The translations under genes were made by a program, and so were the position numbers. The notes under the pieces are model-generated. The model saw only the letters and a program-made list of their open reading frames with translations. It was not told the origin of the DNA and ran no database searches. 64,000 nucleotides of DNA, from assembly GCA_027492585.1 (NCBI GenBank), contig JAPUEK010000034.1:1-64000 (forward strand). Direction: 5' to 3'. This DNA comes from Paracoccaceae bacterium. GTDB taxonomy: Bacteria; Pseudomonadota; Alphaproteobacteria; Rhodobacterales; Rhodobacteraceae. This document shows positions 16,956-26,503 of the stretch, piece by piece (the stretch's first letter is position 1; each line of letters opens with the position of its first letter).

Positions 16956-17405
16956 ATGGGCGATTTTCTCGGGACATGGTATTTCTGGATCAAGGCTTTG
17001 CATGTGATCTCGGTGATCGCCTGGATGGCGGGCTTGTTCTATCTGCCCCGGCTTTACGTCTATCATGCGGAGCAGGTGCAGAAAGGGTCGGAGACGGAGG
17101 CGATGTTCTTCGTCATGGAACGGCGGCTTCTGAAGGCGATCATCAACCCTGCGAGTGTGGCGACCTGGGTTTTCGGACTCTGTCTGGTCTTCACGCCGGG
17201 GATCGTCGATTGGGGAATGGCCTGGCCATGGGTCAAGGCGGGCTGTGTCCTTGGAATGACATGGTTCCATCACTGGCTCGGCTGGCGACGGAAGGATTTT
17301 CTCGAAGGCCGCAATGTGCTGAGCGGGCGAACCTACCGGATGATGAACGAAGTGCCGACGCTGCTGATGATTGTCATCGTCATCTCGGTGATGGTGAAGT
17401 TCTGA
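16956..17405 (+). CDS. hemJ: Protoporphyrinogen oxidase HemJ
   Basis: A 149-residue membrane protein that oxidises protoporphyrinogen IX in haem and bacteriochlorophyll synthesis where HemG/HemY are absent. Four hydrophobic helices are visible. The family signature is FWIKALHVISVIAWMAGLFYLPRLYVYH, with the conserved haem-ligand histidine in helix 1, and later MVVFGLCL-like and WFHHWLGWRR segments. The start at 16956 follows GGGAGGG. It is the first gene rightward from the origin. The hemE gene that often sits here in relatives is not present in this window. Confidence 0.92.
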   Translation: MGDFLGTWYFWIKALHVISVIAWMAGLFYLPRLYVYHAEQVQKGSETEAMFFVMERRLLKAIINPASVATWVFGLCLVFTPGIVDWGMAWPWVKAGCVLGMTWFHHWLGWRRKDFLEGRNVLSGRTYRMMNEVPTLLMIVIVISVMVKF

Positions 17406-17527
17406 AACTTGACTCCGCGGCGGGGGGGCCTTAGGTGCAGGGCAGCGGGGGCCGTCCGGCCCGCACCGCTTTCCTGACCTCTTGTTGATCTGGCTGCCCG
17501 GATGGGCGCCGCGAGGATATCTTTCCC

Positions 17528-18799
17528 ATGACAACCGAACATTTGAATCTTGCCGATCTGAAAGCCAAGACGCCGGCGGAGCTGCTGGCCATGGCCGAGG
17601 AATGGGAGATCGAAAACGCGCCTTCGATGCGGAAGGGCGAGATGATGTTCTCGATCCTGAAGGAACATGCGGAAGAGGGCTGGGAGATCGGTGGCGACGG
17701 GGTTCTGGAGGTCCTGCAGGACGGGTTCGGGTTTCTGCGCTCGACCTCGGCCAATTATCTGCCGGGGCCGGATGATATCTATGTGAGCCCGGAGATGATC
17801 CGGCAGTTCAGCCTGCGGACGGGCGATACGATCGAGGGCCTGATCCAGGCGCCGCGGGAAAATGAGCGCTATTTCAGCCTGACCAAGGCGACGAAGATCA
17901 ATTTCGACGATCCGGAAAAGGCACGGCACAAGGTTCACTTCGACAACCTGACGCCGCTTTATCCTGATGAGCGGCTGAAGATGGAGGTCGAGGACCCGAC
18001 GATCAAGGATCGCTCGGCTCGGATCATCGACCTGGTTTGTCCCATCGGGAAAGGGCAGCGGGGCTTGATCGTGGCGCCGCCGCGGACCGGGAAAACCGTG
18101 CTTTTGCAGAATATTGCCCATTCCATCGCAACCAATCATCCGGAGTGCTATCTGATCGTTCTGCTGATCGACGAGCGGCCGGAAGAGGTCACGGACATGC
18201 AGCGGTCCGTGAAGGGCGAGGTCGTGTCCTCGACCTTCGACGAGCCGGCGACGCGGCATGTTGCCGTGGCGGAAATGGTGATCGAGAAGGCGAAGCGGCT
18301 GGTTGAGCACAAGCGGGACGTGGTGATCCTGCTCGATTCGATCACGCGGCTGGGTCGGGCGTTCAATACGGTGGTTCCGTCCTCGGGCAAGGTGCTGACC
18401 GGGGGTGTGGATGCCAACGCGCTGCAACGGCCGAAGCGGTTCTTCGGCGCGGCGCGGAATATCGAAGAGGGCGGGTCTCTGACCATCATCGCAACGGCGC
18501 TGATTGATACCGGCAGCCGGATGGACGAGGTGATCTTTGAAGAATTCAAGGGAACCGGCAACAGTGAGATCGTGCTGGACCGGAAGGTTGCGGACAAGCG
18601 CGTGTTCCCGGCGATCGACATTCTGAAATCCGGGACGCGGAAGGAAGATCTGCTGGTCGAGAAGACCGATCTGCAGAAGACCTATGTGTTGCGGCGGATT
18701 CTGAATCCGATGGGGACGACGGATGCCATCGAGTTCCTGATCTCCAAGCTGAAGCAGACCAAGAGCAACAGCGAGTTTTTCGATTCGATGAACGCCTGA
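17528..18799 (+). CDS. rho: Transcription termination factor Rho
   Basis: Hexameric RNA-dependent ATPase that ends transcription at rut sites. The 423-residue protein is standard length. The N-terminal RNA-binding OSB domain includes [15 protein letters not shown], with [24 protein letters not shown]. Walker A APPRTGKT is at about residues 183-190, then [15 protein letters not shown] (Walker B) and [27 protein letters not shown] (the Q/R-loop region). A 122-bp leader separates it from hemJ and could hold its own promoter; Rho usually attenuates its own leader, though I see no specific site. mnmE follows after 30 bases. Confidence 0.97.
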   Translation: MTTEHLNLADLKAKTPAELLAMAEEWEIENAPSMRKGEMMFSILKEHAEEGWEIGGDGVLEVLQDGFGFLRSTSANYLPGPDDIYVSPEMIRQFSLRTGDTIEGLIQAPRENERYFSLTKATKINFDDPEKARHKVHFDNLTPLYPDERLKMEVEDPTIKDRSARIIDLVCPIGKGQRGLIVAPPRTGKTVLLQNIAHSIATNHPECYLIVLLIDERPEEVTDMQRSVKGEVVSSTFDEPATRHVAVAEMVIEKAKRLVEHKRDVVILLDSITRLGRAFNTVVPSSGKVLTGGVDANALQRPKRFFGAARNIEEGGSLTIIATALIDTGSRMDEVIFEEFKGTGNSEIVLDRKVADKRVFPAIDILKSGTRKEDLLVEKTDLQKTYVLRRILNPMGTTDAIEFLISKLKQTKSNSEFFDSMNA

Positions 18800-18829
18800 G
18801 GTCAGTGGGTTTTCTGAAGCGAGGGTCAG

Positions 18830-20113
18830 ATGGATGTGATTTTTGCCCTGGCGAGCGCCAGAGGCAAGGCGGGCGTCTCTGTCTTGCGGCTTTCGGGAGA
18901 GGGATCTCATGCGGCAGTGGCGCGACTTTGCGCTTTGCCGTCCTTGCGGCGGGCGGCCTTGCGGCGGCTCGTCTGGCAGGGCGAAGTGCTGGATGACGCG
19001 CTGGTTCTGATCTTTGCCAAAGGTGCGAGTTTTACCGGGGAGGAAAGTGCGGAGCTCCACCTTCACGGGAGCTCAGCGGTAGTGGCAGCAGTTTTGCGGG
19101 TTCTGGGAGGGATGGAAGGGCTGCGCCCGGCGGAAGCAGGTGAGTTCACCAGACGTGCTCTGGAGAATGGCTGTCTTGATCTGACGCAGGTTGAAGGCCT
19201 GGCGGATCTGATCGATGCGGAGACGGAGGCGCAGCGGCGGCAAGCATTCCGGGTCTTGTCGGGAGCGGTCGGGGAGCGCGTAGAAGTTTGGCGCCGCGAT
19301 CTGGTTCGCGCGGCGGCTTTGATTGAAGCGACCATAGATTTTGCCGATGAAGAAGTGCCGATTGATGTGCGGCCCGAAGTCGGCGAAATCATCGCGCGAT
19401 TGCTGGAAAATCTGGAGCGCGAGCTGCGGGGCTCGGCGGTGTCGGAGCGAATCCGGGACGGATTCGAAGTGGCAATCGTCGGGGCTCCCAATGCAGGAAA
19501 ATCCACACTTCTCAATGCCTTGGCAGGGCGTGAGGCGGCAATCACCTCTGATATCGCCGGAACGACGCGGGATGTGATCGAGGTTCGCATGGATCTGGGG
19601 GGGCTGCCGGTAACGGTGCTCGATACGGCAGGTCTGCGCGATTCGGAGGATCGGATCGAGCGGATCGGCGTTGAGCGGGCATTGCTGCGAGCGGCTGCTG
19701 CCGATTTGCGGGTGTTTCTTCTGCAAGAGCCTGGCGAGGCGTTGATGCTGGAGCCGATGCCACAAGACATCGTGATGCTTGGCAAGGCGGATGAGCGACA
19801 AAATGCGGAAGGGGCCGTGTCAGGTCGGACGGGTTATGGTATTGAGGCGCTGATTGACGGGATCAGGCAGCGACTCTCTGAAAGGGCGGCTTCCGCCGGG
19901 CTTCTGATCCGCGAACGGCAGCGGGTTGCGCTTGAGAAAGCGGTTGTGGCGTTGAAGACGGGCGAATCGAGGCTGCAACAGGCGATCGTGTTGCCTGAAC
20001 TGGTTGCGGTGGAGTTGCGCTCCGCGATGCGGGCTTTGGAGGCGCTTCTGGGGCGTGTCGATGTGGAATCCTTGCTGGATGAGATTTTCTCCAGCTTTTG
20101 TATCGGGAAGTAG
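18830..20113 (+). CDS. mnmE: tRNA modification GTPase MnmE (TrmE)
   Basis: Works with MnmG to install the (carboxymethyl)aminomethyl group at C5 of the wobble uridine in certain tRNAs. The 427-residue protein has the N-terminal formyl-THF-binding domain ([22 protein letters not shown]), the G-domain with P-loop GAPNAGKST (about 218-226), DIAGTTRD (G2), DTAGLRDS (G3) and GKAD-like G4, and the C-terminal CIGK motif whose cysteine is functionally required. The stop at 20113 overlaps the ribosome-binding site of mnmG. Third codon positions are noticeably less GC-rich than in flanking operons. Confidence 0.97.
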   Translation: MDVIFALASARGKAGVSVLRLSGEGSHAAVARLCALPSLRRAALRRLVWQGEVLDDALVLIFAKGASFTGEESAELHLHGSSAVVAAVLRVLGGMEGLRPAEAGEFTRRALENGCLDLTQVEGLADLIDAETEAQRRQAFRVLSGAVGERVEVWRRDLVRAAALIEATIDFADEEVPIDVRPEVGEIIARLLENLERELRGSAVSERIRDGFEVAIVGAPNAGKSTLLNALAGREAAITSDIAGTTRDVIEVRMDLGGLPVTVLDTAGLRDSEDRIERIGVERALLRAAAADLRVFLLQEPGEALMLEPMPQDIVMLGKADERQNAEGAVSGRTGYGIEALIDGIRQRLSERAASAGLLIRERQRVALEKAVVALKTGESRLQQAIVLPELVAVELRSAMRALEALLGRVDVESLLDEIFSSFCIGK

Positions 20114-20116
20114 GAG

Positions 20117-20132
20117 TGTTTCACGTGAAACA
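20117..20132. promoter_or_regulatory. parS: parS centromere site 1
   Basis: TGTTTCACGTGAAACA, a perfect 16-bp palindrome identical to the bacterial parS consensus. It spans the 5' end of mnmG, overlapping the codons around its start. It is about 3.4 kb from the proposed origin and would load the ParB encoded at 23430-24332. Confidence 0.95.
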
Positions 20133-21990
20133 TTTTGATGTCATCATCGTGGGTGGAGGTCATGCCGGCTGTGAGGCGGCGGCGGCTTCGGCGCGCATGG
20201 GTGTCCGAACGGCATTGGTGACGCTTCGCAAAGACGCTATCGGAACCATGTCCTGTAATCCTGCAATTGGCGGGTTGGGGAAGGGGCATCTCGTTCGGGA
20301 GATTGATGCGCTCGATGGCATCATGGGCCGGGCCGCAGACCGTGCAGGAATTCAGTTTCGATTGCTGAACCGCCGGAAGGGGCCGGCAGTTCAGGGTCCA
20401 CGCGCTCAGGCGGATCGGAGACTGTATCGTCAGGCGATCCAGGAGCTTCTGGCGCAGGAAGACAATCTGGTGATTCTGGAAGCCGAAGTTACGCGGCTGG
20501 TCGTTGAAGGTGGGCATGTGTCAGGTGTTGATCTGGGGTCAGGCGAGCGTCTGACAAGTCATGCTGTTGTTTTGACTGCGGGAACTTTTCTGAATGGGCT
20601 GATCCATGTTGGTGACCAACGGCGACCTGGCGGACGAGTTGGGGATCAACCTTCCATTTTGCTGGCGGAGCAATTGGCGGAGCTTTCGCTGGGGCGAGGT
20701 CGGCTGAAGACAGGGACGCCACCGCGGCTAGACGGCCGGACGATACGATGGGATCTTCTGGAAACGCAGCCTGGCGATGACGAGCCGGTGATGTTCTCGT
20801 TTCTGAACCGGAAGCCTGTTGTTCGGCAGATTTCTTGTGGCGTGACCCATACGAATGAGCGGACGCATGATTTGGTCCGGAGCAACCTTGATCGTTCGGC
20901 GATGTATGGCGGACATATCGAAGGGGTAGGGCCGCGATACTGCCCCTCCATTGAAGACAAGGTGGTTCGCTTCGCGGACAAGACCTCCCATCAGATCTTT
21001 CTGGAACCGGAAGGGCTTGATGACGATACAGTATACCCCAACGGCATTTCGACATCCCTGCCCGCGGACGTTCAGGAAGCCTATGTCCGGACGATCCATG
21101 GGCTAGAGAATGTAACCATCACGCAATCGGGTTATGCGATCGAGTATGACTATTTTGACCCTCGCGGGCTTCGCAGTTCGCTTGAGGTCAAGGCGCTGCC
21201 CGGTCTGTATTTTGCGGGGCAGATCAACGGCACGACGGGTTATGAGGAGGCTGCCGCCCAAGGTCTGGTTGCGGGATTGAGCGCGGCAGCCTTGATCAAA
21301 GGTAAGGATGCGCCGTCGTTTTCCCGGAGCGGAAGCTATATCGGGGTGATGGTCGATGATCTGACATCCCGAGGGGTGACGGAACCGTATCGCATGTTCA
21401 CATCACGCGCGGAGTTTCGCCTGACGCTTCGGGCGGACAATGCGGATCAGCGATTGACTCCAATGGGGATTGATCTTGGATGTGTGCGTAGTGACCGCGT
21501 TGAAGCCTTCGGCGCGAAGATGGAAAAAATCTGCCTGATGAAGGCGGAGCTTGGCGGGATCCAGGTTTCCGGGCGACAGTTGGCGGAAGCCGGCGTTGTT
21601 ACGTCTCCTGATGGGCCCCGCAGGACCGTTCTGGAAATCATGGCTTTTGCGGGTGTTGAGGATTCGCACCTTGATGCGCTTGTCCCCGACTATTTGTCCC
21701 GAGAGGCGGAGATACGGGTACAGGTGCAACGCGACGCGATTTATGCTCAGTATCTTGATCGCCAAAGCCATGAAATAGAGGCTTTGCGTCGTGAAGAGGC
21801 GGCAATACTGCCGGAAGATATTGATTATGGCTCTCTCGCAGGTCTTTCGACCGAACTGGCTCGTAAACTGGCAATTGCTCAACCTGCCAGCCTGGGGCAT
21901 GCTGCGCGCATTGAGGGGATGACTCCGGCGGCGTTGACAATCCTTCTTGCCCATATTCGAAAAGGGCGCAGGGAAGTCGCGGCGAAATGA
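20125..21990 (+). CDS. mnmG: tRNA uridine-5-carboxymethylaminomethyl modification enzyme MnmG (GidA)
   Basis: FAD-dependent partner of MnmE, about 621 residues. The FAD-binding motif [14 protein letters not shown] is at the start, then [23 protein letters not shown], both family hallmarks. [21 protein letters not shown] and [17 protein letters not shown] follow in the usual order. Start choice matters: GTG at 20116 (MFHVKHFD) touches the AGGAG, whereas GTG at 20125 (MKHFDVII) lies eight bases after it, so I chose 20125. Either start falls in or abuts a parS palindrome, so ParB binding overlaps the translation-initiation region. The stop overlaps rsmG by four bases. Confidence 0.96.
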   Translation: MKHFDVIIVGGGHAGCEAAAASARMGVRTALVTLRKDAIGTMSCNPAIGGLGKGHLVREIDALDGIMGRAADRAGIQFRLLNRRKGPAVQGPRAQADRRLYRQAIQELLAQEDNLVILEAEVTRLVVEGGHVSGVDLGSGERLTSHAVVLTAGTFLNGLIHVGDQRRPGGRVGDQPSILLAEQLAELSLGRGRLKTGTPPRLDGRTIRWDLLETQPGDDEPVMFSFLNRKPVVRQISCGVTHTNERTHDLVRSNLDRSAMYGGHIEGVGPRYCPSIEDKVVRFADKTSHQIFLEPEGLDDDTVYPNGISTSLPADVQEAYVRTIHGLENVTITQSGYAIEYDYFDPRGLRSSLEVKALPGLYFAGQINGTTGYEEAAAQGLVAGLSAAALIKGKDAPSFSRSGSYIGVMVDDLTSRGVTEPYRMFTSRAEFRLTLRADNADQRLTPMGIDLGCVRSDRVEAFGAKMEKICLMKAELGGIQVSGRQLAEAGVVTSPDGPRRTVLEIMAFAGVEDSHLDALVPDYLSREAEIRVQVQRDAIYAQYLDRQSHEIEALRREEAAILPEDIDYGSLAGLSTELARKLAIAQPASLGHAARIEGMTPAALTILLAHIRKGRREVAAK

Positions 21991-22613
21991 AGGATTCCCG
22001 GTTCGCCGTTCCTTCATGGCTGGATGTTTCACGTGAAACACTCGATCGACTTCAGGCCTTCGTCGAGATGACGGTCGCCTGGAACAAGTCTATCAATCTG
22101 GTCGCAAACGCTGATCCAGATCTGCTTTGGTCTCGGCATATCCTTGATTCTGCACAGATCTTTGATCTTCTTCCGGGCCGGACTCAATCTTGGGCGGATC
22201 TTGGCAGCGGGGGCGGCTTCCCGGGTCTCGTTCTCGCCATTCTTGCGACTGAGAAATCTCCCGCCCTTTCCTTCACACTTGTGGAATCTGACAAGCGCAA
22301 AGCCGTATTCCTTTCGGAGGTGAGCCGGCGGCTGGATCTGAGGGCAATCGCTTTACCGAAGAGGATAGAAAGCATACCTCCTTTGAACGCGGATGTTGTT
22401 TCTGCAAGAGCACTTGCCCCGCTTTCAACTCTTCTGGACTATGGACAGCGCCATATGTCTGCCGGTGGCAAGCTCATCTTTCCGAAGGGCGCGAGGGCTG
22501 TCGAAGAGATCCAGGCTGTGCGACAGAAATGGCAGTTCAGTCTCTTTGAGCACGCCAGTCGAACGGATGAGAATGCGGTCATTCTAGAAATCACGGAGCT
22601 TCGCCATGCTTGA
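21987..22613 (+). CDS. rsmG: 16S rRNA (guanine527-N7)-methyltransferase RsmG (GidB)
   Basis: S-adenosylmethionine-dependent methyltransferase that modifies G527 of 16S rRNA; loss gives low-level streptomycin resistance in other bacteria. The 208-residue protein has [20 protein letters not shown], the SAM-binding [14 protein letters not shown] and a late [15 protein letters not shown] segment, all RsmG signatures. It is coupled to mnmG by ATGA at 21987-21990 and overlaps parA by eight bases. Codons 14-18 (VSRET) are contributed by a parS site. Confidence 0.96.
   Translation: MKDSRFAVPSWLDVSRETLDRLQAFVEMTVAWNKSINLVANADPDLLWSRHILDSAQIFDLLPGRTQSWADLGSGGGFPGLVLAILATEKSPALSFTLVESDKRKAVFLSEVSRRLDLRAIALPKRIESIPPLNADVVSARALAPLSTLLDYGQRHMSAGGKLIFPKGARAVEEIQAVRQKWQFSLFEHASRTDENAVILEITELRHA
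22025..22040. promoter_or_regulatory. parS: parS centromere site 2
   Basis: A second exact TGTTTCACGTGAAACA, inside the rsmG coding region near its 5' end. It is 1.9 kb from parS site 1 and just upstream of parA, so spreading ParB would cover the parAB genes. Confidence 0.95.
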
Positions 22614-23433
22614 TCTCAGCGCCGCCCCTCGGCCCCATATCATGGCGATCGCCAATCAGAAAGGTGGGGTCGGCAAGACGACAACCGCCATTAATCTCGC
22701 GGCGGGCCTTGTTGAAAAAGGTGCGCGCGCCCTTCTCGTTGATCTTGATCCCCAGGGAAATGCTTCGACGGGACTGGGCCTCGCGCCTGGAGACCGCAAG
22801 GCAACCAGCTACGATCTTCTGATGGATGAGGTTCCTGCGACCGAGATCATTGTCGAAACCACAACGCCTGGCCTTTTCCTCTGCCCGGCAACGGCCGATC
22901 TCGCATCTGCGGACATTGATCTTGTCGCGAATGAAAAGCGCAGCTTTCTTCTTCACGATGCGCTGAGGGAGCCCGGGCTCTCTCAGCTCGACTTCGACTT
23001 CATTCTGATCGACTGTCCGCCTTCGCTCAATCTCCTGACGGTGAATGCGCTTGTCGCAGCCCATTCCATTCTTGTCCCGCTTCAGACGGAGTTCTTTGCG
23101 CTTGAGGGCCTTTCCCAGCTGATGCTGACGATTCGCCAGATCAGAAAAACCGCCAACCCGACTCTGCGGATTGAGGGGGTTGTGCTCACCATGCATGACA
23201 GCCGCAATCGCCTCTCCCAACAGGTCGAGCATGATGCGCGCCGCACCTTGGGTGAGCTTGTCTTTGAGACGATTATCCCGCGAAATGTGAGGGTCGGTGA
23301 GGCGCCATCCTATTCGCTGCCAGTTCTTTCCTATGATACGAATTCCAAGGGTGCCGAAGCCTACAGAGCTTTGACACAAGAAATTCTGAACCGGCACCCG
23401 ATGAAGTTGCCCATGGAAGGAGCCGATCAATGA
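22606..23433 (+). CDS. parA: Chromosome partitioning ATPase ParA (Soj)
   Basis: Deviant-Walker ATPase that binds DNA non-specifically and moves ParB-parS complexes, separating newly copied origins. The 275-residue protein has KGGVGKTT at about residues 19-26 (signature lysine present), VDLDPQGNAST, FDFILIDCPPSLNLLTVNAL, and a VPLQTEFFALEGLSQL helix. No N-terminal HTH is present, so it is the chromosomal short form. The start at 22606 overlaps rsmG; a nearby ATG at 22642 is possible. It overlaps parB in ATGA. Confidence 0.96.
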   Translation: MLDLSAAPRPHIMAIANQKGGVGKTTTAINLAAGLVEKGARALLVDLDPQGNASTGLGLAPGDRKATSYDLLMDEVPATEIIVETTTPGLFLCPATADLASADIDLVANEKRSFLLHDALREPGLSQLDFDFILIDCPPSLNLLTVNALVAAHSILVPLQTEFFALEGLSQLMLTIRQIRKTANPTLRIEGVVLTMHDSRNRLSQQVEHDARRTLGELVFETIIPRNVRVGEAPSYSLPVLSYDTNSKGAEAYRALTQEILNRHPMKLPMEGADQ

Positions 23434-24332
23434 GTGAGCGCAAGGTGGAACGGCGGGGCTTGGGTCGGGGCCTTTCTGCGCTCATGGCTGACATCAACAT
23501 GGATGAGGGCAACCCGACCGCACCAGTCCGCCCGGATCGCATGGTTCCGGTGGGGCATATCTTTCCGAATCCCAATCAGCCCAGGCGCAGCTTTCAGCCT
23601 GAGGCCCTGAAGGATCTCGCGGATTCCATTCGGCAGCACGGCATCATTCAACCATTGATCGTTCGTGCGGGCTCCCAACCCGACACATTTGAAATCGTAG
23701 CGGGTGAGCGGCGCTGGCGTGCCGCACAAATCGCACAGATTCACGAACTGCCGGTAATTGTGCGGGAGTTTAGCGATTCCGAAGTTCTGGAAGTTGCAAT
23801 CATCGAGAATATTCAGCGGGCGGAACTCAATGCTGTGGATGAGGCGCTTGCCTACCGCCAGCTGATGGATCGCTTCGGTCATACCCAGGAGAAGATTGCC
23901 GAAGCGCTTTCGCGCAGCCGCAGCCATGTCGCCAATCTGCTGCGGCTGCTGGTTTTGCCCGAGCCCGTCCAGCAAATGGTTGTCAGCGGAACCCTTTCCG
24001 CCGGCCATGCGAGAGCCCTGATAACGACGCCGAATCCGCTGGAACTGGCGAAGACTGTTGTCGGGAAAGGTCTTTCTGTGCGGGCAACCGAAGAGCTCGT
24101 TCGTAAAAACGATGCGGTTCGGACGCGGCGGCAAGGGAAGCCGATTGAAAAAGATGCCGATACCCGGATGATTGAAGGCGATTTGTCCGCCAATCTGAAA
24201 ATGCTCGTTCAGATCAATCATGAGCCTGGAGGGGAGGGCGGAAAGCTCAGCATAACCTATCGCAATCTCGACCAACTGGAGAGGCTTTGCCAGATTTTGT
24301 CCATGATCCCAAGGGACACGGAGTTCAGCTGA
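23430..24332 (+). CDS. parB: Chromosome partitioning protein ParB (Spo0J)
   Basis: CTP-dependent DNA clamp loaded at parS. The 300-residue protein starts with RRGLGRGLSALM, the ParA-stimulating arginine-rich motif. Next come the ParB/sulfiredoxin-like CTP-binding motifs IVAGERRWRAAQ and VAIIENIQRAELN, then the HTH region (LSRSRSHVANLLRLLVLPEPVQQMV) that reads parS, and a short C-terminal dimer domain. Four matching parS sites are in this window. It is the last gene of the rightward origin operon and is convergent with hemW 21 bases away. Confidence 0.96.
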   Translation: MSERKVERRGLGRGLSALMADINMDEGNPTAPVRPDRMVPVGHIFPNPNQPRRSFQPEALKDLADSIRQHGIIQPLIVRAGSQPDTFEIVAGERRWRAAQIAQIHELPVIVREFSDSEVLEVAIIENIQRAELNAVDEALAYRQLMDRFGHTQEKIAEALSRSRSHVANLLRLLVLPEPVQQMVVSGTLSAGHARALITTPNPLELAKTVVGKGLSVRATEELVRKNDAVRTRRQGKPIEKDADTRMIEGDLSANLKMLVQINHEPGGEGGKLSITYRNLDQLERLCQILSMIPRDTEFS

Positions 24333-24353
24333 GGCATGGCCGAAGCCGGCCTG

Positions 24354-25520
24354 TCAAAGGACCAGCTGTGCAACCTGTCGGATGACTTCATTCAACAAAA
24401 GGCGACCGTTCTGCGTTGCCCTTAGCTTGCCCTGATGAACCATGGCCAGATTGCTTTCTGCAAGGCTATAAAATGTCGAAACGGGCAGCTCCTTGCCCAG
24501 CAGGTTTGCAAGGCGCGGAATGTCGAGCCCTTCGCTAAGCCGCAGGGACATAAGCAGATACTCTTCGGCATGTTCTTCCGGACTCAAATTGGCCCGTGGG
24601 TCTTCGCCAGCGATGCCTCGCTCGACCAGGTCCAACCATTTGCCGGGCGCCCTCGGGGCCTCTCTCGCCCAGCGGATACCGTCGATCGTGAGGCGGCCGT
24701 GTGCTCCCGGTCCTATGCCCAGATAATCGCCACCACGCCAGTAAATCAGGTTATGGCGCGATTCCGAGCCTTCTCTGGCGTGATTTGAAATCTCGTAGGA
24801 GGGAAACCCGGCAGCTCCGCAAACCTCCTGTGTCATCAGATACATATCGGCAGCCAGATCTTCATCGGGCAGATCCCGCAGCCGACCGCGCGCAAACCTG
24901 TCTCCGAAGGCCGTGCCGGGCTCGATGGTTAACTGATAGAGGGACAGGTGGTCCACCGCGAGAGACAGAGCCTGCTCCAACTCGATTTCCCAATCGCTCA
25001 GCGTCTGGCCTTGTCTGGCGTAGATCAAGTCGAAACTGACACGTTCGAAGTTGCTCCTGGCAATGTCGAAAGCATGCCGAGCCTCATCCGCTGTGTGGAG
25101 CCTGCCCAGCCGCCTGAGGTCGGCGTCGTTCATGGCCTGCATCCCCATGGAAACCCGCGATACACCGGCCTGCCGATAGGCTTTGAACCTGCCGGCTTCG
25201 ATCGACCCGGGATTGGCTTCCAGTGTGATCTCAGGATCGTTTGTCATCCGCCAGCTTCGCCGAATGGCGGAGATGATCTCCGCCACGATTTCAGGTTGCA
25301 TCAGCGACGGGGTTCCACCGCCAAAGAACACGGTGTCCAGAGTTCGGCCCGTGGTTTCCTGCGCGCTGCGCTCGATCTCTGCGAGATAGGCTGCCAACCA
25401 CCGCTTCTGGTCGATCTGCCCTGCAACATGGCTGTTGAAGTCGCAATACGGGCATTTCGACTGACAGAACGGCCAGTGCAGATACAGGCCGAAGCCGCCG
25501 TGCCGCCAGTCCTCCATCAC
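24354..25520 (-). CDS. hemW: Radical SAM haem chaperone HemW
   Basis: A 388-residue radical SAM protein of the HemW group, long annotated as oxygen-independent coproporphyrinogen oxidase but now regarded as a haem chaperone. The cluster motif is CxxxCxxC at Cys19, Cys23 and Cys26, followed by DF. The HemN-specific fourth cysteine pattern is absent, which separates it from true HemN. TVFFGGGTPSLM, ANPGSIEAGRF, SMGMQAM and SFDLIYARQGQT are in family order. It forms a minus-strand run with rid, rdgB and rph; the rid stop abuts the hemW start. Confidence 0.94.
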   Translation of the reverse strand: MMEDWRHGGFGLYLHWPFCQSKCPYCDFNSHVAGQIDQKRWLAAYLAEIERSAQETTGRTLDTVFFGGGTPSLMQPEIVAEIISAIRRSWRMTNDPEITLEANPGSIEAGRFKAYRQAGVSRVSMGMQAMNDADLRRLGRLHTADEARHAFDIARSNFERVSFDLIYARQGQTLSDWEIELEQALSLAVDHLSLYQLTIEPGTAFGDRFARGRLRDLPDEDLAADMYLMTQEVCGAAGFPSYEISNHAREGSESRHNLIYWRGGDYLGIGPGAHGRLTIDGIRWAREAPRAPGKWLDLVERGIAGEDPRANLSPEEHAEEYLLMSLRLSEGLDIPRLANLLGKELPVSTFYSLAESNLAMVHQGKLRATQNGRLLLNEVIRQVAQLVL

Positions 25521-25904
25521 TCAGCCCTTGAACGCCGTAACCTCGATCTCGATCTTCATTTCCGGCCGGATCAACCCCGCGATCACCATGGTTGCAGCAG
25601 GCCTGATCTCCGAAAGCGCAGCACCAAGGACCGGCGCGATGTGCTCCGCCAGCCCGGCATCGGTCACGGTATACTGTACGCGCACAATATCGCTCATCGA
25701 GAAGCCCGCCTCTTTGAGTACGGAGCGGATCGTCTCGAAACAATTCCCCGCCTGCGCCGCAGCGTCTTCGGGAATCTGCATGGTGCTGTAATCATAGCCG
25801 GTAACGCCGGAGACAAAGCACCATCCGCCTTTCACGACGGCCCTGCTATAGCCCATGGTTTTCTCGAACGGCGACCCGGTGGAGATGTGTTTCACGTGAA
25901 ACAT
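25521..25904 (-). CDS. Rid family (RidA/YjgF-like) deaminase
   Basis: A 127-residue Rid-superfamily protein. Characterised RidA hydrolyses reactive enamines and imines made by PLP enzymes. GFSMSDIVRVQYTVTD and EIRPAATMVIAGLI, including the conserved arginine of the RPAxxxV segment, are visible, as is the terminal EIEVTAFKG strand. The first codons (MFHVKH) are the parS palindrome, so start-site sequence and centromere overlap. It overlaps rdgB by 13 bases and abuts hemW. Which Rid subgroup it belongs to is unclear. Confidence 0.88.
   Translation of the reverse strand: MFHVKHISTGSPFEKTMGYSRAVVKGGWCFVSGVTGYDYSTMQIPEDAAAQAGNCFETIRSVLKEAGFSMSDIVRVQYTVTDAGLAEHIAPVLGAALSEIRPAATMVIAGLIRPEMKIEIEVTAFKG
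25888..25903. promoter_or_regulatory. parS: parS centromere site 3
   Basis: A third exact TGTTTCACGTGAAACA, placed in the overlap between the end of rdgB and the start of the Rid gene. Both reading frames on the minus strand accommodate it (rdgB ends VKGCFT; rid begins FHVKH). Confidence 0.95.
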
Positions 25905-26503
25905 CCTTTTACGAAGTTGCGGAAAGCATCAGCCCGATGGCTGATCCGGTTCTTTTCCCAACGATCCATTTCCCCGAAAGTAATCCCGTAGCCATTCGGC
26001 TGAAAGATCGGATCAAAGCCATGACCCTGATCGCCCCGCATCGGCCAGACAATTTGCCCGCTCATGCCACCCTCGAAAACCTCGTCATGCCCGTCGGGCC
26101 AGGCCAGAACAAGAGTGCAGCGGAACTCCGCGCGTCGCGGCATCGGCGCCGAAATCGCCTCCAGCTCGTCATTCACGCGCTTCATCGCCATAACGAAGTC
26201 CCGACCCGAAGGCGTTTCCGCCCAGTCCGCGGTATAAACACCCGGCGCGCCGCCTAGTGCCTCCACACACAGACCGGAATCATCGGCCAATGCAGGCAGA
26301 CCCGAGGCTTTTGCTGCGGCATGTGCCTTCAGTCGCGCATTTCCGACAAAGCTCGTTTCGGTTTCGACAGGCTCCGCCAATCCCAGCGACGCGGCGGAGA
26401 TCACCTCGACGCCGAACTCCTCAAGCAGCGCCGAAATTTCTTCCAGCTTCCCCTTGTTGTGGGTCGCCACCAGCAGTTTCGAGCCATCAAAGCGCCGCGT
26501 CAT
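25892..26503 (-). CDS. rdgB: XTP/dITP diphosphatase RdgB
   Basis: HAM1-family enzyme that removes non-canonical purine triphosphates. The 203-residue protein has [14 protein letters not shown] (phosphate-binding SHNKGK-type motif), [57 protein letters not shown] and [11 protein letters not shown], every family motif. Its start overlaps the rph stop in ATGA. Its last codons run through parS site 3 and into rid. Confidence 0.96.
   Translation of the reverse strand: MTRRFDGSKLLVATHNKGKLEEISALLEEFGVEVISAASLGLAEPVETETSFVGNARLKAHAAAKASGLPALADDSGLCVEALGGAPGVYTADWAETPSGRDFVMAMKRVNDELEAISAPMPRRAEFRCTLVLAWPDGHDEVFEGGMSGQIVWPMRGDQGHGFDPIFQPNGYGITFGEMDRWEKNRISHRADAFRNFVKGCFT

Noticed and set aside
16637-17434. 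Plus-strand open frame crossing the origin region into hemJ
   Set aside because: It runs through DnaA boxes and an AT-rich core, has no family features, and is out of frame with hemJ.
24333-24353. Terminator between convergent parB and hemW
   Set aside because: Only a short GGCC-type pairing in 21 bases with no T-run.
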